This document shows, piece by piece, positions 34,448-43,317 of a stretch of DNA of 45,734 nt. The notes under the pieces were generated by a model, which worked only from the letters and a program-made list of their open reading frames with translations, did not search any database and was not told the origin of the DNA. The number at the start of each line of letters is the position of its first letter. Positions within the stretch are counted from its first letter, which is position 1. The stretch is from positions 1-45,734 of the forward strand of contig JAIFLV010000049.1 in the NCBI GenBank assembly GCA_020048895.1. Direction: 5' to 3'. This DNA comes from Rhodoferax sp. (GTDB lineage Bacteria > Pseudomonadota > Gammaproteobacteria > Burkholderiales > Burkholderiaceae_C). The position numbers and the translations under genes are program-made.

Positions 34448-36148
34448 ATGTATTCGCAGCACTTCGGTCTGACGCAAGACCCGTTTTCCATCGCACCGGA
34501 CCCGCGCTATCTGTTCATGAGCGAGCGCCACCGGGAAGCTTTGGCGCACCTTCTGTATGGCGTGGGGGGCTCCGGGCGGGTGGCCGGCGGCGGCTTCGTG
34601 CTGCTCACCGGCGACATTGGAACCGGCAAGACCACCATCTGCCGCTGCTTTCTGGAACAGATCCCGGCGCTGTGCCATGTGGCCTATATCTTCAACCCGA
34701 AACTCACGGTGACTGAGTTGCTGCAATCGGTGTGCGAAGAGTTCCACATAGCTACGCCGCCCCTGCAGTCAGCAGCGCTGTCGGTGAAGGACTACATCGA
34801 TGCACTCAACGCGTTCCTGCTGCAAAGCCACGCCCGGGGCGAGAGTTGCGTGCTCATCATCGATGAAGCGCAAAACCTCGCCCCCGATGTGCTGGAGCAA
34901 CTGCGGCTGCTCACCAACCTGGAAACCAGCGAGCGCAAGTTGCTGCAGATTGTGCTGATCGGGCAACCCGAGCTGCGCCACATGCTGGCGCGACCCGAAC
35001 TCGAGCAACTGGCGCAGCGGGTGATTGCCCGCTTTCACCTGGACGCCCTGGACGCCCATGAGAGTGGGCAATACATCGCGCACCGACTGGCCGTCGCCGG
35101 GCTTGCCGGACCACTCCCCTTTGACAAATCGGCACTCCGGCAGATCCACCGCCTGACACGGGGGGTGCCACGACGTATCAACCTGCTCTGTGGACGCGCA
35201 CTGCTGGGAGCCTGGGCCAACGGGCAGCACCACGTGAACCGCGCCATCGTGCACAAGGCGGCAGCGGAAGTCTTTGGCCCAGCGCAGGCCGAACTGAAAA
35301 ATCGGCCGACGACACGCCTGTTGGTACTGGCAGGAATACTGGTGACGGCAAGCACCGTGACGGGCGCCTTGCTTTGGTTGAACTCCGAACCCGGCAGCGA
35401 CAAGCTTCTGGGCAATACGACCCCGCAGGCAGCGCCTGCAGTGCCGCCGACCCCCGCTGCGTCGGCCCTTGCCAGCGCATTGCCGCCGGCTGTTCCCGCT
35501 GCCGCAATCGAGCCGCCGCTGGTCGAACTTGAAATCCTGCTGCCGGACCTGCCCCACGACATGCAAGTGGCCTGGCGAGCATTGGCAAAACACAACAGGC
35601 TTTCGATCAACGACGCCGACCCCTGCACGTTGACGGCCGTGCAACAGAGCCAGTGCGTGCGCGCCAGTGATCTCACGCTGCCCCAACTGCGACAACTGCG
35701 CCGCCCGGGCATCCTGACCCTGCCGCAGGCTGGCGCAGCACCGCGGTATGCACTGCTGCTGGATGTGGGCTCGGTGGCAGCCACCCTCCTCGTAGGAACT
35801 ACGCAGCACCATGTTCGGTTGGCGTCGCTGGCCAGGGCCTGGCAGGGAGACTTTGCAACCTATTGGCAGCCGCCCGAGGGCTATATCGTGGGAATGCCGG
35901 CGCTCACCCGGGGGCCGGCAGTCGAGTGGCTGGAGCGGCACCTGGCCGCTGCAGAAGGCGTGCCGCCAGCGGCGAACCCCGCCGCGGTGCTGCTCGACGA
36001 TGCGCTGCGTAGCCGGGTGCGTGCATTCCAGCGCGCACAGGGGCTCAAGGCTGACGGGCAACCCGGCCCCATGACATTTATGCAACTGGAAAGCAGTGTG
36101 ACCACGCCTTCCTCCCCCGCACCCACTGCGCGAACAGCCAGCCAATGA
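34448..36148 (+). CDS. gspA: GspA/ExeA-like AAA ATPase with peptidoglycan-binding domain
   Basis: 566 residues from the ATG at 34448. The ExeA opening YSQHFGLTQDPFSIAPDPRY is followed by Walker A (LLTGDIGTGKTT), Walker B (VLIIDEAQNL) and LEQLAQRVIARFHLDAL. A membrane helix near 300-320 (LLVLAGILVTASTVTGALLWL) leads to a Pro/Ala-rich periplasmic part, a C39-peptidase-like region and a C-terminal peptidoglycan-binding motif (RVRAFQRAQGLKADGQPGP). ExeA with ExeB helps the type II secretion secretin assemble across the cell wall. No other gsp genes are in the window. Confidence 0.93.
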   Translation: MYSQHFGLTQDPFSIAPDPRYLFMSERHREALAHLLYGVGGSGRVAGGGFVLLTGDIGTGKTTICRCFLEQIPALCHVAYIFNPKLTVTELLQSVCEEFHIATPPLQSAALSVKDYIDALNAFLLQSHARGESCVLIIDEAQNLAPDVLEQLRLLTNLETSERKLLQIVLIGQPELRHMLARPELEQLAQRVIARFHLDALDAHESGQYIAHRLAVAGLAGPLPFDKSALRQIHRLTRGVPRRINLLCGRALLGAWANGQHHVNRAIVHKAAAEVFGPAQAELKNRPTTRLLVLAGILVTASTVTGALLWLNSEPGSDKLLGNTTPQAAPAVPPTPAASALASALPPAVPAAAIEPPLVELEILLPDLPHDMQVAWRALAKHNRLSINDADPCTLTAVQQSQCVRASDLTLPQLRQLRRPGILTLPQAGAAPRYALLLDVGSVAATLLVGTTQHHVRLASLARAWQGDFATYWQPPEGYIVGMPALTRGPAVEWLERHLAAAEGVPPAANPAAVLLDDALRSRVRAFQRAQGLKADGQPGPMTFMQLESSVTTPSSPAPTARTASQ

Positions 36149-36151
36149 ACC

Positions 36152-36802
36152 ATGTCCTACATTCTTGACGCACTGCAACGCGCCGATACTGAACGTGAGC
36201 GCGGCACGGTGCCAGGCCTGCACGCCCAACCCCTTGCCGCCCCTACGCGCCAGCGCGACAGATGGCCGCGCAGCACACTCTGGATGCTATTGCTGGTGGC
36301 CTGCAGCGTTGCCGCCCTGCTGGCAGGCTGGTGGTTTGGACGCGGCAGCACGAGCCCGATGGCCACGACCCCGGCGCCAGCGGTGCGCCTTGGCACACCG
36401 CCTGCTGCGCCACCCCCGTTGCCGACAGTCGCCGTCGTGACCCCAATGCCACCGGCCCCAGTGGCTGCCGTGGCTGCCGTGTCCTCACCCGTCACTCCAC
36501 CCGCTGCTGCGCCGCACAAGGCGACAACCATGCCAAACGACCCGCCGAAGGCACCGGCCGCAGCTGCCAGTGCGCCCTTGCCTTGGCTTGCAGAGTTACC
36601 CGAAGAGACACGTCGCCAGATCGCCACCCTGGCGATCACCGGAGCTGTCTATTCGAACAACCCCGGCCAACGCCTGCTGCTGGTCAACGGCCAGGTGTTG
36701 CCGCAAGGCAGCCCGGTAGTGCCTGAGGTCACACTGGAAGAAATCCGCGAGCACCACTCGGTGTTCAGTTTCCGGGGCAGCCGGTTTCGGCTGGCGCACT
36801 AG
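36152..36802 (+). CDS. gspB: GspB/ExeB-like protein, partner of GspA
   Basis: 216 residues. The start MSYILDALQRADTERERG is the family signature. A single membrane helix (LWMLLLVACSVAALLAGWWF) and an Ala/Pro-rich linker lead to the C-terminal GspB domain (ITGAVYSNNPGQRLLLVNGQ, VTLEEIREHHSVFSFRGSRF). It begins 4 bp after gspA and forms a complex with it. Confidence 0.92.
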   Translation: MSYILDALQRADTERERGTVPGLHAQPLAAPTRQRDRWPRSTLWMLLLVACSVAALLAGWWFGRGSTSPMATTPAPAVRLGTPPAAPPPLPTVAVVTPMPPAPVAAVAAVSSPVTPPAAAPHKATTMPNDPPKAPAAAASAPLPWLAELPEETRRQIATLAITGAVYSNNPGQRLLLVNGQVLPQGSPVVPEVTLEEIREHHSVFSFRGSRFRLAH

Positions 36803-36825
36803 GTCTGTCTGGCGGTCACAGATTT

Positions 36826-36884
36826 GCTATCAATGGCATAGCGCCTCACGCTTGCCAGACGGGCGCCGGAGCCACTTTTTGCCT
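36826..36884 (+). repeat. Dispersed 59-bp motif, copy F (intergenic)
   Basis: It begins GCTATCAATGGCATAGC and continues with ACGCTTGCCAGA and GGGCGCC at family offsets. It lies between the convergent gspB and SDR genes and ends on the first base of the SDR stop codon. Confidence 0.65.
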
Positions 36885-37723
36885 CAAGGTTTCCAGACAC
36901 TCAAGCCAAAGCGTTTGGACATGATGGCATCGAAACGCCGCGCCGGTAGCAGCTTCTTCAGGAGAGGTAGAAGCAGGCTGCCTTTGCCGCCACGTACCCA
37001 CACCGGTGGATTGGGCCGAAGCAGCGCGTCGACCACCGGCACGACAAACTCAGCGGCAGGCGTCGCCCCCACCTGACCGGCCTGGGCGCGGGCTCGAATG
37101 CCTTGTTCCATGCCCTTATACGGCGAATCGGCGGGGAGGCGCAAGGACTCTTCGGCGTGGTTGCCAAAGCTGGACTTCACACCGCCGGGTTGAATCGTGA
37201 CCACCTGAATGCCAAATGGTGCCACCTCCATGCGCAGCGCATCGGTCAGCGCGTGCAAGGCGGCTTTGCTGGAGCAATACGCTCCGGCCAAGGGCGTGGT
37301 GAACAACCCCACGATACTGCCCACATTGGCAATCAGCGGGCGGCCTCCCTGGCTGGCCGATGCCCGCAGCAGCGGGAATGCCGCACGCGCCACCGCCATG
37401 GGCGCAATGACGTTGGTTTCGTACTGGCGGCGCAGATCGTCACGCTGCAGGTCCAGCACCGCGCCAACCTGGGAATAGCCGGCGTTGTTCACCAGCATGT
37501 CCAGATGACCCTGCTCCTGTTGCACCACCGCCAAAGCGGCGGCGATGCTGGCGTCGTCATTGACGTCCAGCGCCAGCGTGCGCAAGCCCAGCTTTGCGAG
37601 TGGCTCCAGACTATCGATGCGGCGGGCCGTGGCATACACCGTGTGGCCCCGCCGGTGCAACTCGCTGGCCAGAGCGGCACCAATACCGCTGGAGCAACCG
37701 GAGATCAGAATGCAGCGTGCCAT
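36884..37723 (-). CDS. Short-chain dehydrogenase/reductase (SDR)
   Basis: 279 residues. The nucleotide-binding motif ILISGCSSGIGAALASEL, the structural NNAG (LVNNAGYSQVG), the catalytic Ser (NVGSIVG) and YCSSK (Tyr and Lys) show a classical, catalytically complete SDR. The reaction is probably an NAD(P)H-dependent ketone reduction; the substrate is unknown. It is convergent with gspB and downstream of ssb, but separated from ssb by a terminator. Confidence 0.9.
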   Translation of the reverse strand: MARCILISGCSSGIGAALASELHRRGHTVYATARRIDSLEPLAKLGLRTLALDVNDDASIAAALAVVQQEQGHLDMLVNNAGYSQVGAVLDLQRDDLRRQYETNVIAPMAVARAAFPLLRASASQGGRPLIANVGSIVGLFTTPLAGAYCSSKAALHALTDALRMEVAPFGIQVVTIQPGGVKSSFGNHAEESLRLPADSPYKGMEQGIRARAQAGQVGATPAAEFVVPVVDALLRPNPPVWVRGGKGSLLLPLLKKLLPARRFDAIMSKRFGLSVWKP

Positions 37724-37732
37724 ACGAAGCCC

Positions 37733-37772
37733 TCAAGAGAAAAGGCCCACAGCGCGAGCGCCAGGGCCTTTG
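37733..37772 (-). terminator. Rho-independent terminator after ssb
   Basis: On the minus strand AAAGGCCC (37764-37771) pairs with GGGCCTTT (37741-37748), followed by TTCTCTT. It lies 25 bp beyond the ssb stop and just ahead of the SDR start codon. Confidence 0.75.
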
Positions 37773-37795
37773 TTGAAAGAATCAATACTGTTAGT

Positions 37796-38296
37796 CTAGA
37801 ACGGAATGTCGTCGTCCATATCGTCAAAACCACTCGCAGGCTTGGGCGCAGGTGCCGTACGCGGCGCAGGAGCCGGGGCAGCAGCGGCACGCGGTGCTGC
37901 TGCGGCAAATTTGCGTGGTGCGCTGGTGCCGTCGTCGCCTTCACTGGGGCCACCCATACCTTCACGGCCCCCGAGCAACTGCAGTTCGGTGGCCACGATG
38001 TCCACCGTGTTTTTCTCGATGCCCGCCTGGTCGGTGTACTTGCCGTACTTCAGGCGACCTTCGACATAAATCGGACGACCTTTTTTGACGTATTCGCCCG
38101 CAATCTCCGCCAGGCGATCGTAGAACGTCACACGGTGCCATTCGGTGGTTTCGATGCTCTCGCCGGTGTTCTTGTCTTTGCGACGGGTGCTGGTGGCCAC
38201 ACTCACATTGGCCACGGCCTGGCCGGACGGCAGATAGCGGATTTCCGGGTCGCGGCCACAGTTGCCAACCAGAATCACTTTGTTTACGGATGCCAT
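37796..38296 (-). CDS. ssb: Single-stranded DNA-binding protein
   Basis: 166 residues from the ATG at 38296. The OB fold shows [40 protein letters not shown] and [20 protein letters not shown] Gly/Ala/Pro-rich linker leads to the acidic tip MDDDIPF that recruits repair and replication partners. It follows the MFS gene by 25 bp, a common betaproteobacterial arrangement. No SOS box is evident. Confidence 0.96.
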   Translation of the reverse strand: MASVNKVILVGNCGRDPEIRYLPSGQAVANVSVATSTRRKDKNTGESIETTEWHRVTFYDRLAEIAGEYVKKGRPIYVEGRLKYGKYTDQAGIEKNTVDIVATELQLLGGREGMGGPSEGDDGTSAPRKFAAAAPRAAAAPAPAPRTAPAPKPASGFDDMDDDIPF

Positions 38297-38321
38297 AAAT
38301 TCCCCCAAATTGTTAACTGCA

Positions 38322-39575
38322 TTATCCAGCCTTTGGTGCCGGTACCGGTGCGTGCGCCACCGGCGCTACCATCGGCCAGGCCACCAGCAGCCACGCCAGC
38401 ATCGCAACAGCACACACCGCAAAGAGGCCTTGCGGTCCCGCACTCTTGGCCAGCCAGCCGCCGAGCGCGCCCCCGGTGAAAAACCCCAACGACTGCAAAC
38501 TGTTGTAAACACCGAGTGCGGCGCCACGGGCACCGGGAGGCGCTACGCGCGACACCATGCTGGGCTGGCTGGCCTCCAACACATTAAAGCCGCAAAAGAA
38601 CACAAACAACAGCATTCCCAGCGCAAGCACCGAAGGTGCCGACTGCGCAAAGGCCAGCAGCCCCAGCTGGACCAGAACAATCAGCCCGATCGAGCACAGG
38701 AACACGGCGCGCAAGTAACCGCGTTTCTCCAGCGGAAAAAGGGTCACCCCCATGACAAGAAACGAACCCAGCACGGCAGGCAGGTAGACCCACCAGTGGT
38801 GATCCTTGTCCAGCCCGGCCTGCACCAGCATGGCGGGCAATGCCACCCACATCGCTAGTTGCACTGCGTGTAGCACAAACACGCCAAAGTTCAGCCGCAA
38901 CAGGGCCGGCAACTGCAACACCGTTTGCAGGCTCTGCCACAAACTGCCTTGTATCTGCTGGATATGCTCCGCCGGCTCGGGTGGCACCCACCACAGCACG
39001 GTGGCAATGCCGGCAATCGCCAGCACCCCGGTCAGGGCAAACAGGCCGCTCAAGCCCAACACGGAATTGAGCAACGGTGACAGTACCAGCGACACCGCGA
39101 ACATCAGCCCGATGCTTGCCCCCACCATGGCCATGGCCTTGGTGCGCACCACGTCACGCGTCTGGTCTGCCAGCAGCGCAGTGATCGCTGCCGAGATGGC
39201 GCCCGCCCCCTGCAAGGCACGGCCGCTGACCAGCCATGCCAACGACGGCGCCAGCGCTGCCATCAAACTGCCCAACGCAAAGATCACCAGGCCCAAAATC
39301 ATCACGCGTTTGCGTCCAAAACGGTCGGATGCCAATCCGAAAGGAATCTGCAGCACCCCTTGCGTCAACCCGTAAATGCCCATGGCCAGACCGACCATGG
39401 CCACATCGTCCCCGCCGGGATACTTGCCCGCCTCCAGCGAAAAGACCGGCATGACCAGGAACAGCCCGAGCATGCGCAAGGCGAAAATCATCGCCAGCGA
39501 CACGGCAGAGCGGCGCTCCTGCGCCAGCATGGTGGTGGAAAGCGGATCTGGGGGATTCGAAGGAGGCACTGCCAC
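38322..39575 (-). CDS. MFS transporter (DHA1/YajR-like)
   Basis: 417 residues, twelve membrane helices. The first helix [20 protein letters not shown] and the MFS motif A ([18 protein letters not shown]) are clear. Substrate is unknown; the family mostly exports drugs or metabolites. The GTG at 39575 is the longest start, with a weak ribosome-binding site; ATG 39530 (MLAQERRS) is possible. In relatives this gene stands between uvrA and ssb; here about 5.9 kb of other genes separate it from uvrA. Confidence 0.88.
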   Translation of the reverse strand: MAVPPSNPPDPLSTTMLAQERRSAVSLAMIFALRMLGLFLVMPVFSLEAGKYPGGDDVAMVGLAMGIYGLTQGVLQIPFGLASDRFGRKRVMILGLVIFALGSLMAALAPSLAWLVSGRALQGAGAISAAITALLADQTRDVVRTKAMAMVGASIGLMFAVSLVLSPLLNSVLGLSGLFALTGVLAIAGIATVLWWVPPEPAEHIQQIQGSLWQSLQTVLQLPALLRLNFGVFVLHAVQLAMWVALPAMLVQAGLDKDHHWWVYLPAVLGSFLVMGVTLFPLEKRGYLRAVFLCSIGLIVLVQLGLLAFAQSAPSVLALGMLLFVFFCGFNVLEASQPSMVSRVAPPGARGAALGVYNSLQSLGFFTGGALGGWLAKSAGPQGLFAVCAVAMLAWLLVAWPMVAPVAHAPVPAPKAG

Positions 39576-39734
39576 TACTCACAGGTTCAACAAATGGGGC
39601 ACAAACGTGTGCAGCCTGCGATTGTCCATCATCCGCAAAGTTCCAATCATGCCAACGCAGGGGACAGTTGCGGTGACACGTTGTACCGGGCTTCGCTACA
39701 ATCCCGCATCCAGTAGGCGAATGCCTGTTGGACC

Positions 39735-39820
39735 ACGCTAGGGGTGCTGGCGGTCGCAAGACCAACGGCTGAGATGACACCCTGGAACTTGATCAAGGTA
39801 ATACTTGCGCAGGGAAGCGT
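39735..39820 (+). promoter_or_regulatory. TPP (thiamine pyrophosphate) riboswitch
   Basis: The aptamer shows the THI-box core: GGGGTGCTGGC at 39741, CTGAGATGACACCC at 39769, then GAACTTGATCAAGGTAATAC and GCGCAGGGAAGCGT. The closing stem P1 pairs ACGCT (39735-39739) with AGCGT (39816-39820). It lies 75 bp upstream of the TonB-dependent receptor start. A strong hairpin follows at 39849-39875 (GCAGG/CCTGC with GAATAT/ATATTC) and precedes the ribosome-binding site AAGGAA. No T tract follows, so translational control is likelier than attenuation. It ties the whole downstream operon to thiamine supply. Confidence 0.95.
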
Positions 39821-39848
39821 CTATGAGTTCGCCGGGGCCAGATGGTCC

Positions 39849-39875
39849 GCAGGTGAATATTCATATTCCCCCTGC
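39849..39875 (+). promoter_or_regulatory. Probable expression-platform hairpin of the TPP riboswitch
   Basis: GCAGG pairs with CCTGC and GAATAT with ATATTC around a two-base loop, with small mismatches between the two stems. It sits between the aptamer and the receptor's ribosome-binding site. Confidence 0.5.
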
Positions 39876-39895
39876 CGTCGAAACAAGGAAACTCG

Positions 39896-42082
39896 ATGGC
39901 ATTTCGTACATACCAAAAAATCTTCATTCCACCAATGGCGCTTTCGTGGGCCGTTGCCTGCGCTTTGATCCCACCGGTGTGGGCTCAAAATGCCAACGCC
40001 CGGCTGGAGGAAGTGACCGTGTCGGGGCGCTTGGCCCCCGTGCTGGACGTGGAGCGCGCCGATGTGGGCGGGCTCGACATTCCGCTGGCCCGCGCGCCGC
40101 AGAGCATCACCGTGCTGAGCGCAGATTTGCTGGCGTCCACGGCGACATCATCGCTATCCAACGCCATCAAGCTTGATGCTTCGCTGGCCGACAGCTACAA
40201 CACCACGGGCTATATTGAAAGCCTGTCGGTGCGTGGTTTCCTCCTGAACCAGAACAACAACTTCTTGCGCAATGGCCTGGCCAGCAGCAACTTCCTTGCG
40301 GCGGCTTGGGAAAACAAGGAGCGTGTGGAGGTGCTCAAGGGCATTTCCGGTTTGCAGTCCGGTGTTTCTGCGCCGGGCGGTTTGGTGAATTTTGTGACCA
40401 AAGTTCCCATGCAGGATGCGTTCACCAGCGTGAACATCGGCGGCGATGCGCATGGTGGAACCAAGGTCCATGTCGACAGTAATTTTGCCGTGGGTGGTGT
40501 AGGGGTGCGCGTCAATGTAGCCGCCGAGAGTTTGCGACCCTACGCACAGCAAGCCGACGGGAAGCGCCAGTTTGTCAGCGTGGCGCTGGCGCGCGCATTG
40601 TCCGCCGATACCTCGGTTTCAGCGGAACTGGAATACCACCACAAACAGCAGCCCTCGGTTCCCGGACTGGGCTTGCTGGATGCCAATGGCGATGGCCTGG
40701 GCGACACAATGCCCGCCCGTATCGACCAACGTTTGAACCTCAACAACCAGAGCTGGTCGCAGCCATTTGAATCGGAGAGTGCGGTAGCCCAGCTGGTATT
40801 GAACCAGCGCCTGAGCGCCCAATGGCAAGCCCGCGCTTCGGTGGGTGTGCAACGCAGCCGAATCAACGACAGGCTGGCGTTTCCGGATGGTTGCAGCAGT
40901 GCGCCGGTCTATGTGTACCCGGGCCTGTGCGCCAACGGCGATGTGGACCTCTACGACTACCGCAGTGAAGGCGAAGAACGCAGCAATGCAGCCTGGGATG
41001 TGCGACTGCGCGGCACAGCACCGGCACTGGGCATGACCCACCGCATTGCCCTGGGAATGTCCGGGCGTGTGGCACAGGAAGACCTGGCGCCGATGCAGGC
41101 CTACAACTGGGTCGGCACCACCAATATCTATGCTCCCACACCCGTAGCGGGAGACGCCACGCCGAGCGTACTCAACACCAACACGCGCGAACGGGCGGTG
41201 GACAGCTACTTCTCGCTCGCCTCCGATTTAGGCACACAGGTGCAGTCATTTCTTGGCGCGCGTGTATCCATGCTTAAACGGTCGAGCACCCGCAGCGATG
41301 GCAGCGATGCGGTGTCTCTGTCGCAAACCGTGACCACGCCCTGGGCCGGTTTGTCGTGGTCACCAACCATGGACACCTCGATGTACGTATCGTGGGGGCA
41401 GGGCGTGGAACTCGAAGCCGTGCCAAACCGACCCACGCAATTCGCCAACTACGGCGCGGCGCTGTCTGCGCTGCGCAGCGAACAAACGGAGCTGGGTATC
41501 AAGTGGCAAGCATCCAGACGTATGCTGGTGACTGCCGCAATTTTCAGCATCGACAAACCCTTTGCTGACGATATAGCCTTGGCGGGTGGTCTGGTGCAGC
41601 GCGTCGCAGGTGCCAAGCAGTCACGCCACCGGGGTGTGGAGCTGTCTGCCAGCGGGCAGGTAACCAGTCAGCTGTCGGTCCATGCCAGCGCTACCGTGCT
41701 GGATGCCCATTGGACGCAGGCACAGGACAGCAGCCTCATTGGCCAGCCGGTTACCAACGTGCCGCGTAACAAGGCATCTTTGTTTGCGGATTACAAGCTC
41801 CAGTCTGTGCCCGGGTTCGGTTGGAACGCCTTGCTCATCTATGAGAGCGGCAAGACCGCATTGCCCGACGGTTCTGTGACGCTGCCCGCAGCCTGGCAGC
41901 TCGATGGGGGCTTGCGTTACCAGACCCAATGGACAGGCGTGCCCGTGCTGTGGCGGTTGCAGGTGGAAAACATCACGGACCGCAGTTACTGGCGTGAGGC
42001 TCCCACCATGTCCTGGGGCGGGGTGTATCTTTTTCCCTCCGCGCCGCGTACTTTGCGCACCAGCGTGAGCTTCGATTTTTGA
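39896..42082 (+). CDS. TonB-dependent outer-membrane receptor, probably for thiamine
   Basis: 728 residues from the ATG at 39896 (AAGGAA just upstream). A signal peptide (MALSWAVACALIPPVWAQ) is followed by a TonB box-like LEEVTVSG. The plug domain contains LARAPQSITVLSADLLAS and GYIESLSVRGFLLNQNNN, and the barrel ends in TLRTSVSFDF. By sequence it resembles ferrisiderophore receptors, but the TPP riboswitch in front and the PnuC/PnuT-type gene behind point to thiamine or a thiamine precursor as ligand. Confidence 0.92.
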   Translation: MAFRTYQKIFIPPMALSWAVACALIPPVWAQNANARLEEVTVSGRLAPVLDVERADVGGLDIPLARAPQSITVLSADLLASTATSSLSNAIKLDASLADSYNTTGYIESLSVRGFLLNQNNNFLRNGLASSNFLAAAWENKERVEVLKGISGLQSGVSAPGGLVNFVTKVPMQDAFTSVNIGGDAHGGTKVHVDSNFAVGGVGVRVNVAAESLRPYAQQADGKRQFVSVALARALSADTSVSAELEYHHKQQPSVPGLGLLDANGDGLGDTMPARIDQRLNLNNQSWSQPFESESAVAQLVLNQRLSAQWQARASVGVQRSRINDRLAFPDGCSSAPVYVYPGLCANGDVDLYDYRSEGEERSNAAWDVRLRGTAPALGMTHRIALGMSGRVAQEDLAPMQAYNWVGTTNIYAPTPVAGDATPSVLNTNTRERAVDSYFSLASDLGTQVQSFLGARVSMLKRSSTRSDGSDAVSLSQTVTTPWAGLSWSPTMDTSMYVSWGQGVELEAVPNRPTQFANYGAALSALRSEQTELGIKWQASRRMLVTAAIFSIDKPFADDIALAGGLVQRVAGAKQSRHRGVELSASGQVTSQLSVHASATVLDAHWTQAQDSSLIGQPVTNVPRNKASLFADYKLQSVPGFGWNALLIYESGKTALPDGSVTLPAAWQLDGGLRYQTQWTGVPVLWRLQVENITDRSYWREAPTMSWGGVYLFPSAPRTLRTSVSFDF

Positions 42083-42094
42083 GCACTGACCACC

Positions 42095-42691
42095 ATGCTG
42101 GAAACCGCCTTCACGTTGTTGCAAACGCCTGTCACCTGGCTGGAGGTGCTGGCCTTTGTGCTGGCGCTGGCCACCATTGCCTGCAACGTCTACGAGATTC
42201 ACTGGGGCTGGCCCCTGACGATCGTATCGAGCCTGCTCTACGCCTGGCTGTTTGAAACCAGCAAGCTGTATGGTGAGGCCAGCGTGAATGTGTTTTTTGC
42301 GCTGACGGCGGTGTGGGGCTGGTGGCAGTGGCTGCGGGGCCACCGTGCCGATGACCCCGGACCATTGCGCGTACAGCGATTGCAACGCTGGGCCTTGATG
42401 GCGTATGCATTGGCGTGGTTGGCACTGTGGCTACTGTGCAGTGCGTTGCTGCACTTTGTGACCGATTCGGACGTGCCGTGGGCCGATGGCTTTGTAACAG
42501 CCGGCAGTGTGGTCGGGACCGTGCTGCTGGGGCGCAAGTTCCTTGAGAACTGGCCGGTGTGGCTGATCGTCAACGCTGCCAGCATGGCGTTGTTTTGGCA
42601 CAAAGGGTTGCCGCTGACGGTAGTGCTGTACGGCATCTTCTTCTTGCTGGCGATTTGGGGCTGGCGGGGCTGGAAAGTGCGCGTTCAATGA
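42095..42691 (+). CDS. pnuT: PnuC/PnuT-family vitamin transporter, probable PnuT (thiamine)
   Basis: 198 residues with seven hydrophobic helices and the family's aromatic motifs (TWLEVLAFVLALATIACNVY, EIHWGWPLTIVSSLLYAWLF, LTAVWGWWQWLRG, LENWPVWLIVNAASMALFWH). PnuC carries nicotinamide riboside and PnuT carries thiamine. The TPP riboswitch upstream makes PnuT the better name here. It starts 12 bp after the receptor stop and ends in an ATGA overlap with the kinase. Confidence 0.9.
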   Translation: MLETAFTLLQTPVTWLEVLAFVLALATIACNVYEIHWGWPLTIVSSLLYAWLFETSKLYGEASVNVFFALTAVWGWWQWLRGHRADDPGPLRVQRLQRWALMAYALAWLALWLLCSALLHFVTDSDVPWADGFVTAGSVVGTVLLGRKFLENWPVWLIVNAASMALFWHKGLPLTVVLYGIFFLLAIWGWRGWKVRVQ

Positions 42692-43227
42692 ACGTGCCGC
42701 GTTTGGTGTGTCTCATCGGTGCCGAGTCCACGGGCAAGACGAGGCTCGCCCAAAGCCTGGCTGCGCATTTCGATGGCCTGTGGGTTCCGGAATACTTGCG
42801 GGAGTTTTGCGAACAGAAGGCCCGCACACCCACGCAGGACGAACAGGCGCACATCCTCCAAACGCAGTGGGCACGGGAGTCTGAGGTGTTGGAATTGGCA
42901 GGCCAGCAGGGCCAGACATGGGTCTTTTGCGACACCGCGCCTCTGTTGACTGCCATTTACAGTGACTATGTTTTTGCAGACTGGTCTCTGTACCCTGTGG
43001 CGCAACAGATGCACGCCCGCTATGCCCTCACACTGCATTTGTGCCCCGACATTCCCTGGGTGGCAGATGGGCACCAGCGCGATGGTGCCCACGTGCAGGC
43101 CGAGGTGGATCGGTTGATCACACGTCAGTTGGCATCGCTCTCCATGTCCTGCGCACAGGTGAGCGGTTTGCATGCCTTGAGGTTGGAGGCCGCGGTCCAG
43201 GCAGTAAGCGCCCTTGCGTCGGGTTGA
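42688..43227 (+). CDS. NadR-like P-loop kinase, candidate thiamine kinase
   Basis: 179 residues from the ATG at 42688. The P-loop LIGAESTGKTRLAQSLAAHF and the following EYLREFCEQKARTPTQDE, WVFCDTAPLLTAIYSDYVF and the lid region (DIPWVADGHQRDGAHVQAEV) match the ribosylnicotinamide kinase part of NadR. No nucleotidyltransferase domain is fused. With the thiamine context, it may phosphorylate imported thiamine and so trap it; ribosylnicotinamide remains a possible substrate. Confidence 0.82.
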   Translation: MNVPRLVCLIGAESTGKTRLAQSLAAHFDGLWVPEYLREFCEQKARTPTQDEQAHILQTQWARESEVLELAGQQGQTWVFCDTAPLLTAIYSDYVFADWSLYPVAQQMHARYALTLHLCPDIPWVADGHQRDGAHVQAEVDRLITRQLASLSMSCAQVSGLHALRLEAAVQAVSALASG

Positions 43228-43317
43228 TCCGGATGCTTGTTGACCCTTACTGTCCCAAGTTATTGGGTCTGTCTGGCTTCAGGAACCCCCTGACGCCGTC
43301 TGAGCAAGCGCCTCGGC

